This document shows, in pieces, positions 7,213 to 13,985 of a DNA stretch of 16,140 nucleotides. The notes under the pieces were generated by a model, which ran no database searches, was not told the origin of the DNA, and worked only from the letters and a program-made list of their open reading frames with translations. Both the position numbers and the translations under genes were made by a program. Origin of the DNA: Prevotella sp. CAG:1058 (lineage in GTDB: Bacteria; Bacteroidota; Bacteroidia; Bacteroidales; Bacteroidaceae); NCBI GenBank assembly GCA_000433175.1, contig HF986665.1:1-16140 (forward strand), read 5' to 3'. Position 1 is the first letter of the stretch; each line of letters starts with the position of its first letter.

Positions 7213-7727
7213 AGTCTATAGTCATAAACATCCTTAATATTGATTTTTTTCTTAACAATAGCAGGATTACCTGCTACCATACAATTATCAGGAACATCAT
7301 GTATAACAACACTACCTGCAGCAATTACAACATTATTACCAATTTTAACAGGTCCAAGAATAGTTGCCCCTGTTCCTATGTAACAATTATCACCAATAAA
7401 TATACAAGGAGCCACAATATCAGGCTTTTTCTTACCCAATAGAACCCTTGGTAATATTGTACAATTTTTTCCAATCACAGATGAATTATCTACCCATATG
7501 AAACCAGGATGCTCTATATTTAGCCCTTTACTACAAACATTAGGATGGATGAAAATCTGAGTTTTTATTTGATACCGTTCAAATCTATGTTTATAACATA
7601 AATATAATAGTTTGTGAAAAATGTTATTATCTTTTGTATTTGTATAATATTCTAAATTTCGCAGTAAAATTATAAACTTATATTTAGCAAAAGCTCTTAT
7701 ATTTCCTTTCAGATATTCAAGGTACAT
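7209..7727 (-). CDS. Serine-acetyltransferase-like hexapeptide acyltransferase
   Basis: From ATG 7727 the product has 172 residues. A helical N-terminal part (about 1-55, MYLEYLKGNIRAFAKYKF) is followed by a left-handed beta-helix: IFIHPNVCSKGLNIEH (58-73), then hexapeptide turns FIGDNCYIGTGATILGPVKI and NNVVIAAGSVV, ending VAGNPAIVKKK, the closing motif of SAT/CysE-like and WcaB-like O-acetyltransferases. In cysE-type enzymes, transfer is from acetyl-CoA to a hydroxyl. In a polysaccharide locus the acceptor is more likely a sugar of the repeat unit than serine. The frame stays open to an ATG at 7805, which would add 26 charged residues. I prefer 7727 because AAAGGGAAAGAAT lies just before it and because the fold starts there. 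A promoter at 7900-7930 lies directly upstream. The stop overlaps the GT4 start (ATGA). Confidence 0.88.
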   Translation of the reverse strand: MYLEYLKGNIRAFAKYKFIILLRNLEYYTNTKDNNIFHKLLYLCYKHRFERYQIKTQIFIHPNVCSKGLNIEHPGFIWVDNSSVIGKNCTILPRVLLGKKKPDIVAPCIFIGDNCYIGTGATILGPVKIGNNVVIAAGSVVIHDVPDNCMVAGNPAIVKKKINIKDVYDYRL

Positions 7728-7899
7728 ATTCTTTCCCTTTACCTCTCTTGTATTATTGATATCTGCTTCAATATATATCCTTTTATCTTTATTTGATAGT
7801 ATCATAATAATTAAATTTCACTTGAGTCTTAATACAAGATGATTGTTTACTTGATGAATATTAATTACATTAGTATAAAATGAATTTAAATTGAAATCA

Positions 7900-7930
7900 C
7901 AAAAGTATATTTTATACATAATAAGTCAAA
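7900..7930 (-). promoter_or_regulatory. Internal Bacteroidota-type promoter in the polysaccharide cluster
   Basis: Read on the - strand: TTTG (7930-7927), a 19-bp spacer, then TACTTTTG (7907-7900), an exact match to TTTG-N19-TAnnTTTG. It lies in the only gap longer than 100 bp within the cluster (7806-7980), downstream of the EpsG-like gene and upstream of the SAT-like acyltransferase. Predicted start near 7893, giving a leader of about 90 nt to ATG 7805 or 165 nt to ATG 7727. The six downstream genes could be expressed separately from the upstream ones. Confidence 0.75.
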
Positions 7931-7937
7931 ATTGAAG

Positions 7938-7964
7938 GCTTGCTTACCAAGCAAAAAATGCTTG
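7938..7964 (-). other. Two mutually exclusive hairpins after the EpsG-like gene
   Basis: On the - strand CAAGCA (7964-7959), TGCTTG (7953-7948) and CAAGC (7942-7938) follow one another. The middle block can pair with either neighbour, giving a 6-bp hairpin with a T5 loop or a 5-bp hairpin with a GTAAG loop. This lies 17 bp after the EpsG-like stop and just upstream of the internal promoter. It could be the 3'-end structure of the upstream transcript; neither stem has a good T-run. Confidence 0.35.
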
Positions 7965-7980
7965 ATATTAATGTAAAATC

Positions 7981-9093
7981 CTATATTCCCAATATTTTTG
8001 ATGAATATGGATAAGTTTCACTCACATTGTTGATTATATATGTATACCACCAATAAAAGGTTATTAAAACCGCAAAAACAGATTTATATGCCACTTTCTT
8101 TTTAGATGGTAAATTACTAATCAATATGGGGAACATAATAACAGTTATAATTTGGAAATACAAAGACAACCTTCCTGCCCAAATACTTATTGTAGATAAT
8201 AGGCCTATAATTAATGTTGAATATACAATTAATAACGAATATGTATAATTTAAATTTTTGCCATAAGACTTTATCATATTATATATGATAACTGTAAATG
8301 TAATATATATTAAAATAAAAATTGTATTTACACTTGTGCCTCCGTGTTGATTACTTGTAGAATACATTAGATATTTTTCACTGAATAGTCCGATATCTAC
8401 AAAAAATGTCAACACATAATCAAATAAAACAAATAATAATGGAAGTGAGAAAAAATAAATTATTAACCATTTCCACACAGGCTTACCATGTATAAGCTTA
8501 TAATGAAGAAACATATATATAATTACAGGTAAGATAAAAAACACGCTAGAACTATGACAATAAAAAGCTAAAACACTAGCAATAATTGCTTTTATATATT
8601 CTTTATGAAAAATCATAACAAATAAAAACAAACATATGGATACTGCCATGCTTTGCCGCATTAGATTTAAGGATAAATTATAAAAAGAAAATAAATAAAC
8701 AAACATAGAAAATGACATGGAAAGATATTGTCGCATTTTTACTATTGCGACATAAATACATATTATAGTAAAAGCAGATATAACAATTAATGCTCCATTT
8801 ATGTCATTAAAAAATTTATTTGATATATATATTAAAGTCGCAAAAAACAGATCAATATTACTTTCTGAAAAAAAGTCTCCCCAATCACTATATTGTCCTG
8901 CCATATAAAATGTACTCAATACGTAAGTCTGAATGTCAGTACCAATAGTATTATCTCTAAATCCTGCTAACAAAATAGTAGGAGTTAAAGCAAAAATAGA
9001 GAACAAACAAAAAACAAATTTATTATTATAATATCTATCTGCGAGATATGTAAAAAAAATAGAAACGCAAAAAACGAATAAATATGGAATCAT
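7981..9093 (-). CDS. EpsG-family membrane protein, Wzy-type repeat-unit polymerase
   Basis: This is a 370-residue, highly hydrophobic protein with about ten predicted membrane segments. The EpsG hallmarks are present: AGFRDNTIGTDIQTYV (43-58), matching the A-G-x-R-D-x-x-I-G-x-D-x-x-x-Y block of the family, and NLMRQSMAVSI (143-153), matching N-x-x-R-Q-x-x-A. EpsG proteins act in exopolysaccharide loci as candidate Wzy polymerases, joining flipped lipid-linked repeat units on the outer side of the inner membrane. It is the only polymerase candidate in the window and accompanies the Wzx flippase, as expected. The start overlaps the stop of the upstream GT2 gene by 4 bp (ATGA, 9090-9093). G+C is very low (17% in the line at 8221). 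A 175-bp gap with a promoter follows it. Confidence 0.88.
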   Translation of the reverse strand: MIPYLFVFCVSIFFTYLADRYYNNKFVFCLFSIFALTPTILLAGFRDNTIGTDIQTYVLSTFYMAGQYSDWGDFFSESNIDLFFATLIYISNKFFNDINGALIVISAFTIICIYVAIVKMRQYLSMSFSMFVYLFSFYNLSLNLMRQSMAVSICLFLFVMIFHKEYIKAIIASVLAFYCHSSSVFFILPVIIYMFLHYKLIHGKPVWKWLIIYFFSLPLLFVLFDYVLTFFVDIGLFSEKYLMYSTSNQHGGTSVNTIFILIYITFTVIIYNMIKSYGKNLNYTYSLLIVYSTLIIGLLSTISIWAGRLSLYFQIITVIMFPILISNLPSKKKVAYKSVFAVLITFYWWYTYIINNVSETYPYSSKILGI

Positions 9094-10085
9094 TTTACAT
9101 TAGAAAACATTTTAAATAAAACTGTAAAAATTAGTGCACACAAATTTGTAGGCAAAAAATAAACATGGCTAATGAGACTATATGGGAACTTAAAATAAGA
9201 ATCCATATAAGAGCATCGCTCCATTTTATATAAATCTAATATTTGTATTTTATCTTTCCATAGACAAGAACCGCTTCTAAAACCCCTTCTAAACAATGAT
9301 TGTAATTGCATACTTAATTCATAATAATAAAAATCATAATAATCAGATTGTTCAGCCAATAATATACAAACATCTTTGAACTTATAAAACCATTTTAGCA
9401 TAATTATAACCGGGTAAGTTTTTTTGCTTAATGTAGAATTGTCATTAATATATTTGTATTCATGGCATTCGATAATGTTTAAAGTATTTATATGGCACAA
9501 ATAATTTAATGTAAATAAGTAATCCTCGCCAAGTGAAACAGACTCATCAAAATAAATATTGTTCTTTTTAATTACGGAATTTGAATACATCTTATTCCAT
9601 GGCGTTTTATATAAAAGTATTTTAGAACTTTCTAATTCTATGATGTTTTTTAAAATTTCAGATTTTGTACAAAAAAAGATACTTTGTGAAGATATAATGC
9701 ATGTCCTCTGGTTACTTTGTATTATTTCATAACCTTGCACCCTCAAATATCCTTTATCCTTGTCAGTAGGATAAAAATATGTTAACCAATTCTTCCCGAC
9801 ATAATCATCACTATCTACGAAAGTAATCCATTCCCCTTTAGCTTTATCCAGCCCAATGTTTCTAGCCGAACTTACCCCACCATTTTCCTTGTGAAACACT
9901 CTGATACGCTTATCTTTTCTTGCATATTTATCACAAATCTTTCCGCTATTGTCTGAACTACCGTCATCTATCAACAACAATTCAAAATCCGTGAAAGTCT
10001 GTGCTAGTATACTATCTATACAACGAGGAAGGTATTTCTCTACATTGTAAACTGGTACGATAACTGATATTCTTGGATTTTCCAT
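9090..10085 (-). CDS. GT2-family glycosyltransferase
   Basis: This 331-residue protein has an N-terminal GT-A domain typical of capsule GT2 enzymes. RISVIVPVYNVEKYLPRCI (5-23) opens the nucleotide-binding fold. LLLIDDGSSDNSG gives the DDGS motif (40-43), and GGVSSARNIGLDKAKG (69-84) is the usual block before the metal site. FVDSDDYV carries DSDD (91-94), the DXD-type site. GEDYLF near 190 is the likely catalytic acid region of the family (ED motif). The C-terminal third is rich in Tyr and Phe and less conserved, and probably sets acceptor binding. The reaction is an inverting sugar transfer from a nucleotide sugar to the lipid-linked glycan in the cytosol. It starts 3 bp after the pyruvyl transferase stop and overlaps the EpsG-like gene by 4 bp, so it is co-translated. 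Confidence 0.92.
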   Translation of the reverse strand: MENPRISVIVPVYNVEKYLPRCIDSILAQTFTDFELLLIDDGSSDNSGKICDKYARKDKRIRVFHKENGGVSSARNIGLDKAKGEWITFVDSDDYVGKNWLTYFYPTDKDKGYLRVQGYEIIQSNQRTCIISSQSIFFCTKSEILKNIIELESSKILLYKTPWNKMYSNSVIKKNNIYFDESVSLGEDYLFTLNYLCHINTLNIIECHEYKYINDNSTLSKKTYPVIIMLKWFYKFKDVCILLAEQSDYYDFYYYELSMQLQSLFRRGFRSGSCLWKDKIQILDLYKMERCSYMDSYFKFPYSLISHVYFLPTNLCALIFTVLFKMFSNVK

Positions 10086-10088
10086 ATT

Positions 10089-11207
10089 TTAACTTAATTG
10101 CTGTAATAAATAGTCTTTAGATTGCTTTATTAATGATTCTAACTTATCACAAACTTTTTCATATCCTATACTCTTTAAATTACATATTTCATCAACAGTT
10201 GAAACCAATCTGTCTTTCAATCCAAACATGTTTAAAAGAGAAATAAAACGTGACAATCCTCGATTAACATTGCCATATACAATAAACGGCTTATTGAAAA
10301 TAATTGAAAAAACACAAGCATGGAAAGAATCCGTAATTACAAAATCTGCATCATAAAAGCCACGTAACCATTGCTCTAATGATGGTTGTATTCTTTCAGA
10401 AAGAGGTGAGTTTATATCATCACTAATCGATTTTACATTAAAAGGTATCAGTCCTTTTTCACCTGCAATGCTTTTTATTAACGCTGTCTTCTCTTCCGTT
10501 TCATCCAATATATAACACAAAAGGTTACCATTACTCTTAGGAGTATTTGCAGCTTCGAATAATTTTATATAGTCTTCCTTTACCAAAAGCATCGTTGGAT
10601 CTAACACATGCTGTGCTTCTACACCAAAATATCTTTTACACAAATCGACACCTAAATCTTCTCTTACAGATACCGCATCAAACATTCGTAATAATCTACC
10701 ACATTCAGATGTCTGTTTAGAATTATATTCCCAATCATCTGTACCAAAAGAAGCAGCGTATGCTATACGCTTTATGTTCCAACCTTCTGCAAATTTCAGA
10801 TATGCATTCTCATTTCGATTTTGACCAAAATATTTTGGTCTCCATACCTGATCACTACCTACAACAATAGCATCATATTCAGATTCATTAATATCAAAAA
10901 AATCATCGTATTCAGCTATATGAATATATTTTTTTATGAACTTATCAGTATTTTGGCGTATTATTGGTTGTTCGCGGTTATATTTCCGTTCATAAAAAAT
11001 TGGACACTTCCGACCAATAATGTTTTTTACTATTCGTTTTCCATAACAAAAAGGTATTTTTTGTATTGGTATAGATAATGGTTGCCTTTTCTTTTCTATC
11101 ACATGTACTTCATGCCCCATACGTTCCAATACAGTCTGCAAAGCATAAGCCTGCAATATACCGCCATAATTTGTATGAAGTGGAAGAGTTAGTATTCCGA
11201 TCCTCAT
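10089..11207 (-). CDS. Polysaccharide pyruvyl transferase family protein
   Basis: This 372-residue protein belongs to the CsaB/WcaK-type family (PF04230). Features seen: MRIGILTLPLHTNYGGILQA at the N-terminus (the N-x-G-x-x-L-Q-x-Y start of the family); VVGSDQVWR (115-123); IAYAASFG (148-155); VSVRED (179-184); HVLDPTMLL (200-208); and ITDSFHACVFSIIFNKPFIV (291-310) with His296, the D-S-x-H block. Characterised members transfer an enolpyruvyl group from phosphoenolpyruvate to a sugar, giving a 4,6- or 3,4-linked acidic ketal on the polysaccharide; many relatives are untested. It probably modifies the lipid-linked repeat in the cytosol. Genes of this family are often found with FrhB-like proteins in polysaccharide loci, and one lies three genes upstream here. 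It is spaced 15 bp from the flippase gene. Confidence 0.9.
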   Translation of the reverse strand: MRIGILTLPLHTNYGGILQAYALQTVLERMGHEVHVIEKKRQPLSIPIQKIPFCYGKRIVKNIIGRKCPIFYERKYNREQPIIRQNTDKFIKKYIHIAEYDDFFDINESEYDAIVVGSDQVWRPKYFGQNRNENAYLKFAEGWNIKRIAYAASFGTDDWEYNSKQTSECGRLLRMFDAVSVREDLGVDLCKRYFGVEAQHVLDPTMLLVKEDYIKLFEAANTPKSNGNLLCYILDETEEKTALIKSIAGEKGLIPFNVKSISDDINSPLSERIQPSLEQWLRGFYDADFVITDSFHACVFSIIFNKPFIVYGNVNRGLSRFISLLNMFGLKDRLVSTVDEICNLKSIGYEKVCDKLESLIKQSKDYLLQQLS

Positions 11208-11222
11208 ATATATATTTTTTTA

Positions 11223-12767
11223 TCAAATGTGAATATATATTTTTTTCTTTATCAAAGACAAGACTTTTATTTTAGTCTCACTATCAAGTCCGAATGTCCA
11301 TATTGACATTATAACACTTGACACTGAAATTATTACTAATAATATGAATTGTATCCACATATTTGTGGTTATATTTTCAATTTTAAAATACACAATTAAA
11401 GGTATAATAATTGCAATAATAGAAACTTTTGCACAGATGAAAAACACGTTAAAAATATCACTTCTATTATAATTTACGATATTTATTACAAGTATAGGTT
11501 TTACTATTACTCCTAAAATGGCATATGAAACAAGATTTGCCAATGAAAGGGTTACCGGTGAAAAACCTGCCTTAAATAAGAAATAAACAATCGGAAAACT
11601 TATAAATCCAAATAAAGGTGATAAAATGGCATTTTCACGTAATTGACCTTTTGCATAAAGGGCTGTATAGAATGAAGTATCAAATACTTGGAACAAACTC
11701 TGAATTATTATAATTTGTAAAAATATTGTAGTGTATTCTGGCACAACACCTAACCATATATGCAAAAGTTGATCGGCAGAAAAGTAAATTGGGAGTGCTA
11801 AAATCAACATCAAATAATAGGAATATTTAGTTGAGGAAAGTAATAAATGCTTACTTCCCTCATAGTCTTTTGATGCATATTTTTTTACTATCTGTGGATT
11901 AACAGCAGTTCTAAAATTACTAACAAACTGATTTGCTGCCATGTTTACTTGAATTGAAATAGCACGTGCTGCAACTACTGCTGGACTGAAAAACATATTT
12001 AATAAAAGAAGGATGCCTTGACTGTTCAATGCTATCGAAGCATTTGAGAAAAGACTCCATCCAGAAAAACTTGCTATTTCCTTGAAAATGCTTCTATCAA
12101 AAATTAATTTAAAACGACTTTCCACAAAATTACGAGAACAATAATAACGATAGAAAACCATAAGACCAGCCTGAACAACAAATAATAAAGAAGCATATAG
12201 CATTAATCTATCAAAGCTCCATATTGTTAATAAATAGACTATGATAAGTTTTAAAGAAACCTCAACGATGCTGATATACGCAAATATAGACATTCTTTCA
12301 TGAGCAATAATACATGCATTGTATGGAACTTGGGTCAACGTTAACAATGCTGTTACTATTGAAAGATGAAATGTAAATACAGCAGCATCTATCCTATCTG
12401 AAGGAATGACCATCTTATGTTCTATAAACCACAACCCACCCAATTCTGCTACAATAGCGATAAAAACAGCAAGGACAATATGAACTATTAAAGTTGTAGA
12501 AAATGTTCTTCTTAACTTTTTCTTATCCCCCTCACCAAGAGCAAATGTCAAGAACCGAGATGAGCCTGTACTTAAAGCCCCATTAATAAAAGAAAGGAAA
12601 CCAACAATTCCACCTACAGCTTGATAAATACCATAATCTTGAACACCCAATTTCTGCAATATAACACGAGATGTATACAATGAAATTGCCATTGTAAACA
12701 TCATTCGAAAATATAAAAATATGGTATTCTTGGCTATGGTTTTATTGGACGTTAATTGTTCTGACAT
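11223..12767 (-). CDS. wzx: Wzx-type lipid-linked oligosaccharide flippase
   Basis: This 514-residue polytopic membrane protein (about 12-14 hydrophobic segments) belongs to the MOP exporter superfamily. The N-terminus, SEQLTSNKTIAKNTIFLYFR followed by TMAISLYTSRVILQKLGVQDYGIYQ, is characteristic of polysaccharide flippases from Bacteroidota, with the R-x-x-L-x-x-L-G-x-x-D-Y-G-I-Y element. Other family-like segments are GFLSFINGALSTGSSRFLT (about 57-75) and TLTQVPYNACIIAHERM (about 141-157). It would move the undecaprenyl-diphosphate-linked repeat unit across the inner membrane for the EpsG-like polymerase. The C-terminus is short and basic (LSLIKKKIYIHI). It is 30 bp after the SDR gene, in one transcript. 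The family is clear; substrate structure cannot be predicted. Confidence 0.92.
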   Translation of the reverse strand: MSEQLTSNKTIAKNTIFLYFRMMFTMAISLYTSRVILQKLGVQDYGIYQAVGGIVGFLSFINGALSTGSSRFLTFALGEGDKKKLRRTFSTTLIVHIVLAVFIAIVAELGGLWFIEHKMVIPSDRIDAAVFTFHLSIVTALLTLTQVPYNACIIAHERMSIFAYISIVEVSLKLIIVYLLTIWSFDRLMLYASLLFVVQAGLMVFYRYYCSRNFVESRFKLIFDRSIFKEIASFSGWSLFSNASIALNSQGILLLLNMFFSPAVVAARAISIQVNMAANQFVSNFRTAVNPQIVKKYASKDYEGSKHLLLSSTKYSYYLMLILALPIYFSADQLLHIWLGVVPEYTTIFLQIIIIQSLFQVFDTSFYTALYAKGQLRENAILSPLFGFISFPIVYFLFKAGFSPVTLSLANLVSYAILGVIVKPILVINIVNYNRSDIFNVFFICAKVSIIAIIIPLIVYFKIENITTNMWIQFILLVIISVSSVIMSIWTFGLDSETKIKVLSLIKKKIYIHI

Positions 12768-12797
12768 ATTTTATTTTCTTGATAAAAGGCAACTTTA

Positions 12798-13970
12798 TTA
12801 AAATAAAGATTTCATTTTATATATAATACGTTTTCTTATTGACATACATTTATTCATAACTAATATATCAAATCTCGTTTTATGAAAAGTCATATAATAT
12901 TTAATTTTATCAGAAAACTTTGCGTTACCTAAATAATCAATGAACCTTAAATTATATTGAGTTGCATCATATTTATTACTCTTACACCACTTTTTTACAA
13001 TTCTATCAGTATCAGCATCGTATTCCCAATCAATACCGCGTTGATAATTATTATTCAAATATGATCTATACGTCATCTCCAATCCATCATGTAAGGAAAT
13101 ATTCTGCCTAAAATCTGGTACTAATTGTTTTATCTTTTTATTACTATTGTTTGAACAGTAACTTCTTCCAATAAGTTCTCCTTTTTTTGCCCCCAACTCA
13201 TTTCCGTAAAAATCCGTTGGGATATCAATGGTTATAATTTTTTCACCTATAATATCTGATAAAACATTTAAGACTTGAGCGTATGTTGTAGTTTCATCCC
13301 CACATATATTAAATGCTTCATTATAAGCTTTGCTATTTCCCAATAATCCAACAAAACCTACAGCAAAATCCTCAACCCTCATCATATTATAATAAACCTC
13401 ACCATTTTTCCATGTTATAATAGGCTTATGATTAAGTATTCTAGATATTAAAGTCCAATGATAACCATAAGGAGGCATAATACCATAAGGAATACGGGTA
13501 TTATCATAAGTTATCGCAGGTCTTACTATTGTATAGTTTATATTATTTTCCTTAGCTAATTTACATAACTCTACTTCACATTCCCACTTGTTCTTACTAT
13601 AATTCCATCCATCCAAAACCTTTGGACTATTTTCATCGAGAATTCCTTGAATTCTTTTATCATATACACCACATGAAGATATGAATACATATTGTTTGGC
13701 GAATTTAGAATAAAATCTAAATCCTTCAATTAAACTAGCTTTATCATATATTATAAAATCAACAACTGCATCAAAGACAGTATTCTCCAGCTCTTTCTCT
13801 AAATATTTATAATTCCTCTTATCGGATATTATTACTTTTACATTCCCTTTTGGTATAACTTTAAGATTATTACCTCTATTAATCATAGTTATACTATAGC
13901 CACGAGATAATGCTTCTTTTGTTACAGCCGTACTTATTACACCAGTCCCACCTATTATTAAAATATTCAT
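12798..13970 (-). CDS. NAD(P)-dependent SDR-type epimerase/dehydratase
   Basis: From ATG 13970 it has 390 residues. A Rossmann start, MNILIIGGTGVISTAVTKEA, has the nucleotide-binding loop GGTGVIS at 7-13. NRG near 31-33 ends strand beta2, where an Arg can favour NADP. SSCGVYD begins at 98, followed by the catalytic Y-x3-K as YSKNK (Tyr124, Lys128) and IVRPAITYD, the usual substrate-binding strand of extended SDRs. The last 60 residues (from about DWEYDADTD) lie beyond the usual SDR core and are unusual. The frame begins with a TTG at 13979, but the ATG three codons in is a better start and lies 15 bp after the upstream stop. The likely role is making or modifying a nucleotide sugar for the repeat unit (epimerase, dehydratase or reductase); which one is not readable. 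Confidence 0.85.
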   Translation of the reverse strand: MNILIIGGTGVISTAVTKEALSRGYSITMINRGNNLKVIPKGNVKVIISDKRNYKYLEKELENTVFDAVVDFIIYDKASLIEGFRFYSKFAKQYVFISSCGVYDKRIQGILDENSPKVLDGWNYSKNKWECEVELCKLAKENNINYTIVRPAITYDNTRIPYGIMPPYGYHWTLISRILNHKPIITWKNGEVYYNMMRVEDFAVGFVGLLGNSKAYNEAFNICGDETTTYAQVLNVLSDIIGEKIITIDIPTDFYGNELGAKKGELIGRSYCSNNSNKKIKQLVPDFRQNISLHDGLEMTYRSYLNNNYQRGIDWEYDADTDRIVKKWCKSNKYDATQYNLRFIDYLGNAKFSDKIKYYMTFHKTRFDILVMNKCMSIRKRIIYKMKSLF

Positions 13971-13985
13971 ATTATACAATAAATA

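Noticed and set aside
7806..7980. Invertible promoter flanked by inverted repeats, as in phase-variable capsule loci of this phylum
   Set aside because: No matching pair of inverted repeats flanks the promoter at 7900-7930; only local hairpins are seen.
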